Position numbers and translations under genes: made by a program
Part shown: positions 1 through 10,782 of the stretch, piece after piece
Layout: every line of letters starts with the position of its first letter
How positions within the stretch are numbered: the first letter of the stretch is position 1
Source: Durio zibethinus
Taxonomy: Eukaryota; Streptophyta; Magnoliopsida; Malvales; Malvaceae
Direction: 5' to 3'
Assembly (NCBI RefSeq): GCF_002303985.1
Contig: NW_019167937.1
Coordinates: forward strand, 18,858,995-18,922,994
DNA: 64,000 nucleotides
Notes under the pieces: generated by a model
Told to the model about the DNA's origin: nothing
The model's input: only the letters and a program-made list of their open reading frames with translations
Database searches by the model: none

Positions 1-2069
1 GACCAGAGGGGCAGGATGCGCAAGCCAGGGATCGATCAGGCCCCCCTCTGCGTGTTGCCAATCCTGCTGCCGTAACCCTCGGTCCGGTCCGATCTTAGAC
101 TGGGAATGAACTCCGTATGCCTAAGCCAACCGACGAAACGAGCAGGCAGGCGGGCATTATGTCGGCCAGAGAGACGGGATGCGCAAGCCATGAATCGATA
201 GCGTGGTAGGTGGGTTTAGGCACATCTTCATATTTCTACGTGCCAATGCCTTTTTTATGGCTTGTAAATTCATACAATGGTCCCTTAAGCCTTCACGTGA
301 AGTTTCATGGCAAGACGACTCGTTTTCTATTTTTCATGATTTTTGAAACTTTTTGCGGTTCAAGATTTTTTGAAATTTTTTCGGAAGGAGTTTTGGCCCC
401 AAACTTGGTAGACGTGATCCTTGTATTTTTGTTGGCATGCACAAGAAAATTCAGCTACAAACTCGAAGTGAACAAGATTTTGTGACCATTTGAAAAAAGT
501 GTCCCCATTTCAGACACTTTAATTGCTACTGGCAACAAACTTGTAAAATCTCAAATGCTCTTTAAGGGGGTGTGAGTTCTCAAGGTTTGATGAGGGATAG
601 GGGGCCAATATAAGGGCCAAGTACCAGCACCCATCGCACATCATGTGCGCACACCCCCAGGCCCCCCCAATCTCCGGAACCCCAATGCCGTCGATCAGGT
701 TCTCCGACGATGCTCCGACAATGGTGCCCCGACGAAGAAAAATGAGACACCATCACATGCCCGAGCCCAGCATGTGGTGCCGCAACCCTCGGTCTGATCC
801 GATCTTAGACTGGGAATGAACTCCGTATGCTTAGACTGGGAATGACCTCCATGTGCCTAAGTCAACCTACGAAATGAGTGTGCGGGCGCTCAGTCGACCA
901 GAGGGGTGGGATGCGTAAGCCAGGGATCGGTCGGGTCCCACTCTACGAGCTGCCGATCCTACTCCCAGGACCCTCGGTCTGATCCAATCTTAGACTGGGA
1001 ATGAACTCCGTATGCCTAAGCCAACCGACGAAACGAGCGGGCGGACGGGCCCTACGTCGGCCAGAGAGACAGGTTGCGCAAGCCGTGGATCGATAGGGTG
1101 GTAGGTGGGTTTAGGCATATCTTCATAATTCTGCATGCCAATGCCATTTTTATGGCTTGTAAATTGATACAATGGTCCCTTAAGCCTTCACGTGAAGTTT
1201 CATGGCAACACGACTCGTTTTCTATTTTTCATGATTTTTGAAACTTTTTGCTGTTCGGGATTTTTTAAAATTTTTTCAAAAGGAGTTTTGGCCCCAAACT
1301 TGGTAGACATTATCCCTATATTTTTGTTGGCATGCACAAAAAAATTCAGCTAAAAACTCAAAGTGTACAAGATTTTGTGACCATTTGAAAAAAGTGTCCC
1401 CATTTCAGACACTTTAATGGCTACTGGTAGCAAACCTGTAAAATCTTAAATGCTCTTTAAGGGTGCGTGAGTTCTCAAGGTTTGATGAGGGATAGGGGGC
1501 CAATATAAGGGCCATGTACCAGCATCCATCGTACATCATGTGCGCACAACCCCCCGGCCCCCCCGATCGCTGGAACTCCAATGCCGTCGGTCAGGTTCTC
1601 CGACGATGCTCCGGGGATGGTGCACCGACGAAGAAAAATGCGGCACCAGCACATGCCCGAGCCCAGCATGTGCTGCCGCAACCCTCGATCCGGTCCATCT
1701 TAGATTGGGAATGAACTCCGTATGCTTAGACTGGGAATGAACTCCGTATGCCTAAGTCAACCCACGAAATGAGCGTGCGGGCGCTCAGCCGACCAGAGGG
1801 GTGGGATGCGTAAGCCGGGGATCAGTCGGGTCCCCCTCTGCGTGCTGCCGATCCTGCTACTGCAACCCTCAGTCTAGTTTGACCTTAGATTGGTAATAAA
1901 CTCCGTATGCCTCGAAATGAGCGAGCAGGCGGGCACTACGCCGACCAGAGAGACGGGATGCGCAAGCCGTGGATCGATATGGTGGTAGGTGGGTTTAGGC
2001 ACATCTTTATATTTCTGTGTGGCAATGCCATTTTTATGGCTTGTAAATTCATACAATGGTCCCTTAAGC

Positions 2070-2081
2070 CTTCACGTGAAG
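2070..2081. repeat. 12-bp palindrome with CACGTG core (module A)
   Basis: CTTCACGTGAAG is a perfect palindrome containing a G-box core, located about 80 bp into module A of the monomer headed at 1989. The same site recurs at this position in most monomers. Frequent variants are CATGTG or CACATG, single CpG-to-TpG/CpA changes. Two copies (near 57690 and 59450) share a different form, CTTGACTTGAAG. A transcription-factor role is only a possibility. Confidence 0.7.
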
Positions 2082-2414
2082 TTTCATGGCAAGATGACCC
2101 GTTTTCTATTTTTCACGATTTTCAAGACATTTTACGGCTCGAGATTTTTTAAAATTTTTTCAGAAGGAGTTTTGGCCCCAAACTTGGTAGACGTAATCCT
2201 TGTATTTTTGTTGGCATGCAAAAAAACATTCAGCTAAAAACTCAAAGTGTACGAGATTTTGTGACCATTTGAAAAAAGTGTCCCCATTTCAGATACTTTA
2301 ACGGCTACTGCCTGCAAACCCATAAAATCTCAAATGCTCTTTTAAAGGGGTGTGAGTTCTCGAAGTTTGATGAGGGATAGGGGGCCAACATACGGGCCAA
2401 GTACCAGCACCCAT

Positions 2415-2429
2415 CGCACATCATGTGCG
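2415..2429. repeat. 15-bp inverted repeat in module C
   Basis: CGCACAT and ATGTGCG flank a single C, forming a compact inverted repeat directly before the C-run tract of module C. It recurs in most monomers with occasional one-base changes. Confidence 0.7.
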
Positions 2430-2533
2430 CACACCCCTTCTCGGCCCCCCCGATCGTCAGAACCCCAATGCCATCGGTCAGGTTCTCCGACAATGCTCCG
2501 GTGATGGTGCCCCGATGAAGAAAAATACGGCAC

Positions 2534-2562
2534 CAGCACATGCTCGAGCCCAGCATGTGCTG
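2534..2562. repeat. Hairpin of module C, 10-bp perfect arms
   Basis: The left arm CAGCACATGC (2534-2543) and right arm GCATGTGCTG (2553-2562) are perfect complements around a 9-nt loop. The hairpin is present in nearly every monomer, just upstream of the first B module. Element 2 is inserted in exactly this structure in the monomer headed at 30944. Confidence 0.75.
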
Positions 2563-4643
2563 GCGCAACCCTCGGTCCAGTCCGATCTTAGTCTGGGAAT
2601 GAACTCCGCATGCTTAGACTAGGAATGAACTCCGTATGCCTAAGTCAACCCGTGAAACGAGCGTACGGGCGCTCAGCCGGCCAGAGGGGCGGGATGCGTA
2701 AGCCGAGGATCGGTCGGGTCCCCCTCTGCATGCGGCCGATCCTGCTACCGCAACCCTCGATCAGATCTTATCTTAGACTGGGAATGAACTCCATATGCCT
2801 AAGCCAACCGACGAAACGAGCAGATGGGCGGGCGGGCACTACGTCGGCTAGAGTGACGAGATGCGCAAGTCGTGGATCGGTAGGGTGGTAGGTGGGTTTA
2901 GGCACCTCTTCATATTTCTGCATGCCAATGCCATTTTTATGGCTTGTAAATTCGTACAATGGTCCCTTAAGCCTTCATGTCAAGCTTCATGGCAAGACGA
3001 CTCGTCTTCTATTTTTCCTTATTTTTAAAACTTTTTACGGTTCGAGATTTTTTAAAATTTTTTTGGAAGGAGTTTTGGCCCTAAAAGTTGGTAGGCGTGA
3101 TCCTTGTATTTTTTTTGGCATGCACAAAAAAATTCAACTAAAAACTCGAAGTGTACAAGATTTTGTGACCATTTGAAAATAGTGTCCACATTTCAAACAC
3201 TTTAACGGCTACTGGCAGCAAACCTGTAAAATCTCAAATGCTCTTTAAGAGGGTGTGAGTTCTCAAGGTTTGATGAGGGATAGGGGGCCAATATAAGGGC
3301 CAAATACCAGCACCCATCGCACATCATGTGCGCACACCCCCTCGGCCCCCCCGATCGTCGAAACCCTAATGCCACCGGTCAGGTTGTCCGGTGATGCTCC
3401 GACGATGGTGCCCCGGGGAAGAAAAATGCGGCACCAGCACCTACCTGAGCCCAGCATGTGCTACCGCAACCCTTGATTCAGTCTAATCTTAGACTGGGAA
3501 TGAACTCCGTATGCCTACATTGGGAATGAACTCCGTATGCCTAAGTCAACGCACGAAACAAGCATGAGGGCGCTCAGTCGGCCAGAGGGGCGGGATGCGC
3601 ATGCCGGGGATCGGCCAGGTCCCCCTCTATGTGTTGCTGATCCTGTTGCAGGAACCCTCGGTCTGGTCCAATCTTAGACTGGGAATGAACTGCATATGCA
3701 TAAGCCAACCGACGAAACGAGCGGGCGGGCGAGCGGGCATTATGCCGGCCAAAGAGACGAGATGCGCAAGCCGTGGATCGATAGGGTGGTAGGTGGGTTT
3801 AGGCACATCTTCATATTTCTGCGTGCCAATGCCATTTTTATGGCTTGTAAATTCATACAATGGTCCCTTAAGCCTTCATGTGAAGTTTCACGGCAAGACG
3901 ACTCGTTTTCTATTTCTCATGATTTTTTAAACTTTTTGCGGTTCGAGATTTTTTTAAATTTTTTCGAAAAGAGTTTTGGCCCTAAACATGGTAGGCATGA
4001 TCCTTGTATTTTTTTTGGCATGCACAAAAAAATTCAGCTAAAAACTCGAAGTGTACAAGATTTTGTGATCATTTGAAAAAAGTGTCCCCATTTCAGACAC
4101 TTTAATCGCACCTGGCAGCAAACCTGTAAAATGTTAAATGCTCTTTAAGGGTGTGTGAGTTCTCGATGTTTGATGAGGGATAGGGGGCCAATATAAGGGC
4201 AAGTACCAGCACCCATCCTACATCACACATCATGTGTGCACACCCTCCCGGCCCCCCCGATCGTCGGAACCCCAATGCCGGCGGTCAGGTTCTCTGACTA
4301 TGCTCCGGCGATGGTCCCTCGATGAAGAAAAATGCGGCACCAGCATATGCCCGAGCCCAGCACGTGCTGCCGCAACCCTTGGTACAGTCTGATCTTAGAC
4401 TGGGAATGAACTCTGTATGCTTAGACTGGGAATGAACTCCAGATGCCTGAGTCAACCCACGAAACGAGCGTGCTAGAGGGGCGGGATGCGTAATTCGGGG
4501 ATCGATCGGGTCCCCTCTCTGTGTGCTGTCGATCCTGCTACCGTAACCCTCGGTCCAATCCGATCTTAGACTAGGAATGAATTCTGTATGCTTAGACTGT
4601 GAATGAACTCCGTATGCCTAACTCAACCCACGAAACGAGCGTG

Positions 4644-4647
4644 CAGG
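4644..4647 (+). repeat. Left target-site duplication of element 1
   Basis: CAGG lies directly before the TGTCA end of the 5' LTR and is repeated at 10554-10557 after the TGACA end of the 3' LTR. The empty site is visible in other monomers, for example GTGCAGGCACTCAG near 12540. Ty3/gypsy integrases usually leave 5 bp; only 4 match here. Confidence 0.75.
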
Positions 4648-5262
4648 TGTCACGCCCTGGGCGGGCGCGCCAGGCACATCAGGCAGATCAGCAGGTGAGC
4701 CAGAGGCTGAGGCCCGCAGACCAGGTGTGCTGGCGGGTATCTGTGCGCAAAGCCTAGCAAACGAGCTCAGAACGCCTGCCCGACTTGCAGGCCAACCCAT
4801 GAGAGCAAGGCCTGGCATACAAGCTGCCCACACCACATCCAGAAGGGCCCAAGGTGCTGGATACGCAAGGGAAGCTTCTGGAAGCAAGCAGGATCAGCAG
4901 CAGCATCCTGGCAGATTTGGTTGACCCTGAAAATCAGGAGCCAGCATCTTGATTGATTGTAATCCCATCATTTTAGCCTTTATTCTAGGGATTTGCCATT
5001 AAGTTGTAGCTGGAGCCTCAACTATAAATAGAGGGCTGCTCCACCCTCGTTTGTACACCATCAAACACTTCTGTTTCAGTGAATACATGAGCATTTCCAG
5101 AATTCTATGTTCTTATCCTGTTTCTCTTTAACTTGTGTAATCAGCCCTTCCCATTGTTCTAGTGCCCGCACGCTTGTGTTTTAGGCTGACTTAGGCATAA
5201 AAGGAGGAGATTCCAAGCCTAAGGCCGCACGGATTCTGAGTCTAAGGTCGGAGCCCGTGACA
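4648..5262 (+). repeat. 5' LTR of element 1
   Basis: The 615-bp LTR starts TGTCA and ends TGACA, a 5-bp terminal inverted repeat. It contains a TATA box at 5023-5030, about 240 bp before its end. About 31 substitutions separate it from the 3' LTR; I count 27 transitions and 4 transversions, the pattern expected of methylated cytosines decaying. Confidence 0.95.
5023..5030 (+). promoter_or_regulatory. TATA box of the element 1 5' LTR
   Basis: TATAAATA followed by a GC-rich stretch in the LTR is the likely core promoter for the genomic RNA. The same site is intact in the 3' LTR at 10315-10322. Confidence 0.65.
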
Positions 5263-5264
5263 GT

Positions 5265-5276
5265 TGGTATCAGAGC
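5265..5276 (+). other. Primer binding site of element 1
   Basis: TGGTATCAGAGC, 2 bp after the LTR end, is complementary to the 3' end of plant initiator methionine tRNA, the usual primer for minus-strand synthesis in plant Ty3/gypsy and Ty1/copia elements. Confidence 0.9.
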
Positions 5277-5327
5277 AAGTTTGATTCTGCGTGTTTATGT
5301 TGTGCAGGTTAGATCGTGATTGAAGAG

Positions 5328-6539
5328 ATGGCATCCCAAAGTGATGTTGCTAGCCAACAACCAGAGGCCCAGGAGCATGGCCGGGGAAGAGGCAAGAAAG
5401 CTAGTTCTAGAGATATCTGGTCTACCATGGACGGTAGGCTGGCCAAGGTGGAGGTGACCGTGGGTGACATGGGGGAGAAGCTTGAGGAAGTAGAGTCTCA
5501 CATTGCATCGCTAGACTCCATGGGGGAGGAGATCCAAAGTGAGCTAGAAGCTGCTCTCAACAAAGGCCTGGACGTGTTCACCAAAGGGAACCAGACCTTG
5601 GAGGCTGAAGTGCGGACCTTGCGCGATGGCATGGAGGCCATGCACCAGCGGATGGAGGAGCTTACCAGTGAGCTCGTTACTTGCAAGACTGCCATTGGGA
5701 ATGGCATGTTTGCTGGAGTGTCCAGATCCAGATTGGATGTCCCCAAGCCTAAGGAGTTCAAGGGGACTAGGGCAGCTAAGGAAGTAGACAACTATCTTTG
5801 GGGTATGGAGCAGTACTTCCAAGCCATGGGCATGCAAGATGAGGCGATAAAGGTAAGCACCGCTGCTATGTATCTCACTGATGTAGCCTTATTGTGGTGG
5901 AGGCACAGGTGTGATGATGTCAGGCGTGGGATCGCCAAGATTGGAACCTCGACAGAGTTCTAAAAGGAGTTCAGAGAACAATTTTACCCGGAGTATGCCG
6001 ATGATGAGGCACGGGCAAAGTTACGCAGGCTGAGCCAGCAAGGGGACATAAGGGAGTATGTCTAAAAATTCTCTGAACTGATGTTACAGATCTCGGATCT
6101 AGGTGAGAAGGATGCCTTCTTTGCTTTCATGGATGGGCTGAAGCCGTGGGTGAAGCATGAGCTATAAAGGAGAGGAGTTCATGACTTGGCTAAAGCCATG
6201 ACTAATGCCGAGGCCTTGATAGAGTTCAAGCCTCTGAACAAGTTCGAGTCTACCAAGCCTAAGGGTAAGGGCAGGGACGATAGGAACCGAAAGAAGCAGT
6301 CCAAGGGGAAGGACCGTGACCAGGAGTCCAAGGATGGAGACTGAGACCGTTCAACCAAGGATGGTGAGAGGAAGCCACCAGCAAGCAAGTGGAAAGCAAA
6401 AGGGGACTGAGAGCCACTAGCATGCTACCTATGTGGAAGGAGCCACATAGCGCGCAATTGCCTGTAGAAGGGTAAGCTGGCTGCTGTAGACAGGGAGTCT
6501 GATGAGGAGCCAGAGTCAGGGGCAGCAAAGCTTGAGTCG
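5328..6539 (+). pseudogene. gag: gag region of element 1, broken by six stops
   Basis: Encodes the capsid/nucleocapsid part of the polyprotein. The first plausible ATG is 5328; the upstream in-frame GTG at 5316 is a less likely start. Residues about 30-120 are rich in E, L and K with heptad spacing, likely a coiled coil. A capsid-type gag domain follows, with the segments VDNYLWGMEQYF and ALLWWRHR. A basic linker leads to a CX2CX3HX4C zinc knuckle (CYLCGRSH..., about 6424-6461), which is intact. Stops at 5961 (TAA), 6063 (TAA), 6165 (TAA), 6342 (TGA), 6408 (TGA) and 6465 (TAG) break it without changing register. No full-length product is possible; the frame continues straight into protease. 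Confidence 0.9.
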
Positions 6540-8435
6540 TTGATGCTCAATGTTATCCAGAGTAAAGGGAGCCACAAGCCAAAGGGCTTGATGTTTACAG
6601 ATCTGATAGTTGCGGGTCAGAAGGTGAGCGTACTGGTGGACACAAGGGCCTCACATCTTTTTATTTCAGGTGATGGAGCCCGAAAGCTCGGATTGAAGGT
6701 GCAGAAAGAGACTGGTACCATTAAGACGGTGAACTCCAAGGAAGTTCCAGCCATTGGAGTAACGCGGGGAGTGGAGTTACAGCTTGGAGACTGGAAAGGC
6801 AAGGAGACCATTGAGGTAATACCCCTTGACAACTATGAGTTTGTGATTGGGTTGGATTTCCGTGTTCGGATTAGCGCCCTCCTTGTGCCTTTTGCCGATT
6901 GTGTTTTCATCTTGGATGCATGGTGTCAATGCCTAGTACCATTGAGGAGAGGGTCTGGAGTTGGGTCACGGGTGGTGTCAGCCATCCAATTTGCCAAGGC
7001 GGTAAGCAGACAAGAAGACACCTTCTTGGCAGCCCTGAAATATGATGAGCCAAGGGAGAAGGAGATCGAGTCACCTTTGGAGGTGCTAAAGGTGCTGAAG
7101 ACCTTTAGTGATGTGATGCTCGCAAAGCTGCCTAGCAAGCTACCACCTAAGAGGGAGGTGGACCACAAGATCGAGCTGGTGTCCGAGGCCAAGCCACCAG
7201 CCAGAACCCCTTACCGAATGTCTCCACCAGAGTTGGAGGAGTTGAGGAAGCAGCTCAAAGAGTTAGTTGATGCTGGCTTCATCAGGCCATCGAAAGCACC
7301 CTATAGTGCACCGGTTCTATTCCAGTGCAAGCATGATGGGTTGTTACGGCTGTGCATAGACTACCGGGCTTTGAACAAGCTGACCATCAAGAATAAGTAC
7401 CCCATCCCACTCATTGCGAACTTGTTTGATCAACTTGGGAGCGCAAGGTGGTTCACCAAGCTGGATTTGAGGTCAGGCTACTATCAAGTCAGGATCGCAA
7501 AGGGAGATGAGCAAAAGACAGCATGTGTCACTTGGTATGGTTCGTATGAGTTCTTGGTGATGCCTTTCGGACTCACGAATGCCCCAGCAACATTCTGCAC
7601 CCTTATGAACAAGGTACTTCAGTCATTCCTTGATCGGTTTATTGTGGTTTATTTGGATGACATTGTGATCTACAGCCAGACTTTGGGAGAGCATGTAGAC
7701 CACTTGAGACAGGTGTTCGAGGTGTTGCAGGTGCACAAGCTATTCGTCGAGAGGGAGAAGTGCTCATTCGCCCAGCAGGAGATCCCGTTCCTTGGCCACA
7801 TAGTGGGAGGTGGCAGGATACGCATGGATGAAGGCAAGATACACGCCATCCTGGAATGGCAACCGCCAGCCAAGGTCACTGAATTGAGATCATTCCTTGG
7901 GCTGGTTAACTACTATAGGCACTTCATCAAAGGTCACTCAGTAATATCCATGCCATTGACTGACTTGTTCAAGAAAGGAAGAGCATGGGAGTGGAGCGAA
8001 GGGTGCCAGGAAGCCTTTGATAGGTTGAAGCGGGCTGTGATCGAGAAGCCAGTCTTGGCCTTGCCAGACCATGCCAAATCGTATGAGGTGCATACAGATG
8101 CATCAGACTTTGCCATAGGGGGCGTGTTGATGCAAGAGGGACGTCCAGTCGCATTTGAGAGCAGGAAGCTGAACGAGACTGAACGTAAGTACACGGTCCA
8201 AGAGAAGGAGATGACTGCAGTGGTGCACTGCTTGCGCACTTGGCGCCATTACCTATTGGGGTCGAGGTTCATGGTGAGGATGGACAATGTGGCGACCAGC
8301 TACTTCCAAATGCAGAAGAAGCTGTCCCCCAAGCAGGCGAGATGGTAAGATTTTCTTGCAGAATTTGATTTCCAGATAGAGTACAAGCCAGGATGGGCGA
8401 ACCTAGTGGTAGATGCCCTGAGTAGGAAGGCTAAC
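6540..8435 (+). pseudogene. pol: pol region of element 1: protease, RT, RNase H
   Basis: A long open stretch (6540-8345) in the gag register. The aspartic protease active-site triad reads D-T-R at 6639-6647 in place of D-T-G, so protease should be inactive; a G-to-A change explains it. RT runs from about 7150 to 7800, with FLVMPFGLTNAPATF and an intact YLDD at 7650-7661. A connection region is followed by RNase H from about 8085 to 8420 with TDAS, the later DN motif and DALSRKA. One stop (TAA, 8346) cuts RNase H near its end; element 2 has a CAG codon at the aligned position. RT itself looks undamaged in this copy. Confidence 0.92.
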
Positions 8436-9925
8436 CTTGCTGCCATTAGCCAACCAGAGGGGTCACTGGTGCCGCGCATCAAGGAGGGACTTGCGCATGA
8501 TCCTACAGCCAAGGCTTTGATGGAGTACGCCCAGCAAGGTAAGACTAGGCGGTTTTGGTTGTAGGATGGGTTGTTGTACACCAGGGGTAGTAGACTGTTT
8601 GTGCCGCAGCACGGGAAGCTCCACAAGGAAGTTTTGCAAGAGTGTCATGATTCAAGGTGGGTTGGACACCCAGGAGTGAGCCGCACCTTGGCACTGATCG
8701 AGGACCGGTACTACTGACCACACATGAGGGACGATGTGGAGGCCTATGTGAAGACTTGTCTTGTGTACCAACAGGACAAGGTGGAGCTCAAGAAACCAGG
8801 GGGTCTCTTGGAGCCATTGCCAGTGCCAGAGCGACCATGGGAGAGTGTTTCTCTAGACTTTATAGTTGCTCTACCCAAAGCAGAAGGGTTTGGAAGCATC
8901 ATGGTAGTGGTGGACAGGTTTTCCAATTATGGAATCTTCATTCCAGCAACCAAAGAGTGCCCAGCCGAGGAGGCAGCTCGATTGTTCCTGAAGAACATGG
9001 TTAAGTACTGGGGAGTGCCGAAGACCATTGTTAGTGATCGGGACAGGCGGTTCACGGGCAAGTTTTGGACTGAGTTGTTCAAGCTATTGGGGTCAGACTT
9101 GAACTTTTCCACCAGCATGCATCCGTAGACCGATGGGTAGACAGAATGTGTGAACAAATTACTAGAGGTCTACCTCAGGCACTATGTGAGTGCCACACAA
9201 AGGGACTGGCCAAAGCTGCTAGATATTGCGTAGTTTTCCTACAACTTGCAAAGAAGTGAGGCAACGAACCAGAGCCCATTTGAGGTTGTGACAGGGCAAC
9301 AACCGCTAACACCCGGTTCGATTACTGCAGGTTATATAGGGCCGAATCTAGCAGCATACAAATTTGCCAAGGCATGGCAGGAGCAAACTGACTTGGCCAG
9401 AGTTTGTCTACACAAGGCGGCCAAGAGGTCGAAGAAGTGGGCAGACCAGCATAGGCGGGATGTGCAGTTCCAGGTTGGAGACTTGGTGTTGGTGAAGCTA
9501 CATCCCATTGTGTGCCATAGGGGGCTACACAAAAGCCTAGTTCGAAGGTATAAGGGACCTTTCCGAGTAGTCAAGAGGGTACGCAAGGTTGCCTACAAGC
9601 TGGATATGCCACCCAAGCTGAAGGTACACCCGGTGTTCCATGTGAGCATGCTCAAGCTGTTTCATGAGGATAAGGGAGATCTAGGACGGGCAGAGTCAAA
9701 GCGTGCGCCATTAGGAGCAGGGGCCTCATATGAGAAGGAGGTCCACAACATCATAGCTGACTGGGAGGTGAGACGGAAGAACTATCAACCAAGATATGAG
9801 TACTTGGTGCACGGGAAAGGACTTTCAGATAGTGAGGCGAGCTAGGAACCAGCAGAGGACTTATGGCAGTTCGAGGACCAGATCAGGCAGTACCATGCAG
9901 AAGATGCAACGAGGGCATTACGCAA
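8436..9925 (+). pseudogene. pol region of element 1: integrase and chromodomain
   Basis: Integrase in the same register. The zinc-binding HHCC domain keeps His at 8646 and 8667 and Cys at 8757, but the fourth ligand is Tyr (8766-8768), so the finger is broken. The catalytic core shows SLDF, SDRD and the Glu after the stop at 9138, the expected D, D, E. A GPF-type module (RYKGPFRVV) and a C-terminal chromodomain follow (about 9735-9900). In the chromodomain a conserved Trp position is Gly (9813-9815) and another is a stop (9843). Stops: 8562 TAG, 8715 TGA, 9126 TAG, 9138 TAG, 9231 TAG, 9843 TAG. Element 2 has W, Q, Q, Q and W codons at the positions of the last five. Confidence 0.9.
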
Positions 9926-9928
9926 TCA

Positions 9929-9940
9929 GGTGGGGGAGAA
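9929..9940 (+). other. Polypurine tract of element 1
   Basis: GGTGGGGGAGAA directly abuts the 3' LTR and would prime plus-strand synthesis. Element 2 has nearly the same tract (GGTGGGGGAGGA). The gag-pol register reads through it as codons. Confidence 0.85.
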
Positions 9941-10553
9941 TGTCACACCCTGGGCGGGTGCGCCAGGCACATTAGGCAGATCAGCAGGCGAGTCAGAGGC
10001 TGAGGCCCACAGACCAGGCATGTTGGCGGGTATCTGTGCGCAAAGCCTAGCAAACGAGCTCAAAATGCCCGCCCGACTTGCAGGCCAGCCCATGAGACCA
10101 AGGCCTGGCATACAAGCTGCCTGCACCATATCCAGAAGGGCCCAAGGTGCTGGATACGCAAGGGAAGCTTCTGGAAGCAAGCAGAATCAGCAGCAGCATC
10201 CTGGCAGATTTGGTTGACCCTGAAAATCAGGAGCCAGCATCTTGATTGATTGTAATCCCATGATTTTAGCCTTTATTTAGGGATTTGCCATTAAGTTGTA
10301 GCTGGAGCCTCAACTATAAATAGAGGGCTGCTCCACCCTCGTTTGTACACCATCAAACACTTCTGTTTTAGTGAATACAAAAGTATTTCCAGAATTCTGT
10401 CTTCTTGTCCTGTTTCTCTTTAACTTGCGTAATCAGCCCCTCCCATTATTCTAGTGCCCGCACGCTTGTGTTTTAGGCTGACTTAGGCATAAAGGAGGAG
10501 ATTCCAAGCCTAAGGCCACACGGATTCTGAGTCTAAGGTCAGAGCCCGTGACA
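9941..10553 (+). repeat. 3' LTR of element 1
   Basis: The 613-bp LTR starts TGTCA and ends TGACA, with its TATA box at 10315-10322. The gag-pol register stays open from the polypurine tract into this LTR until TGA at 10215-10217. Confidence 0.95.
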
Positions 10554-10557
10554 CAGG
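10554..10557 (+). repeat. Right target-site duplication of element 1
   Basis: CAGG matches 4644-4647. The satellite B module resumes immediately afterwards (CAGGCACTGAGCCGGC). Confidence 0.75.
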
Positions 10558-10782
10558 CACTGAGCCGGCTAGAGGGGCGGGATGCGCAAGCCGAGGATTG
10601 ATCGGATCCCCCTCTGTGTGTTACCGATCCTGCTACCACAACCCTCGGTCTGGTCTGATCTTAGAATGGGAATGAACTCCATATGCCTAAGCCAACCAAC
10701 GAAAAGAGCGGGTGGGCGAACGGGCGGGCACTACGCTGGCCCGAAGACGGGATGCGCAAGCCGTGGATCGATAGGGTGGTAG

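Larger units (their letters stand above)
1..4647 (+). repeat. Satellite array, block 1 (5 monomers)
   Basis: Head-to-tail copies of a roughly 0.9-kb satellite. Using the GTGGGTTTAGGC motif as the head of module A, monomers begin at 210, 1105, 1989, 2892 and 3793, so spacings are 895, 884, 903 and 901 bp; bases 1-209 are the tail of an earlier copy. The last monomer is split by element 1 inside a B module. It already carries an extra B copy (B starts near 4374 and 4549), and its length without the element is 1080 bp. Nothing in this block reads as a gene: the short open frames recur in every copy, in several overlapping frames. Confidence 0.95.
4648..10553 (+). mobile_element. Ty3/gypsy chromovirus LTR retrotransposon, element 1
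   Basis: A complete but inactive element: 5' LTR, primer site, gag, protease, reverse transcriptase, RNase H, integrase with C-terminal chromodomain, polypurine tract, 3' LTR. The order RT before integrase defines Ty3/gypsy; the chromodomain-like tail defines a chromovirus. The RT and RNase H wording suggests the Galadriel-like part of that group, but I did not test this. The gag-pol register never shifts from 5328 to the 3' LTR; 13 in-frame stops break it, at 5961, 6063, 6165, 6342, 6408, 6465, 8346, 8562, 8715, 9126, 9138, 9231 and 9843. The LTRs differ at about 31 of about 612 sites plus two 1-bp indels. It sits inside a satellite B module in the array's orientation. Confidence 0.95.

Noticed and set aside
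210..485. A recurrent 82-residue open frame in module A (starting GLGTSSYF) found in most monomers
   Set aside because: It starts at GTG, not ATG, and the same DNA also stays open in a second + frame and on the - strand in most copies. Conservation in three overlapping frames reflects shared DNA, not protein. A dN/dS test on the copies would settle it.
2534..2562. The hairpin of module C as a transcription terminator
   Set aside because: No gene lies upstream and no T-run follows; a bacterial-type terminator is irrelevant in this context.
4618..4924. Open frames inside the element 1 LTRs
   Set aside because: They lie in non-coding LTR sequence. The one at 9930-10217 is only the continuation of the gag-pol register, reported as such.
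5498..5837. Antisense frames over gag and pol of both elements
   Set aside because: They are shadows of the coding strand, without recognisable domains.
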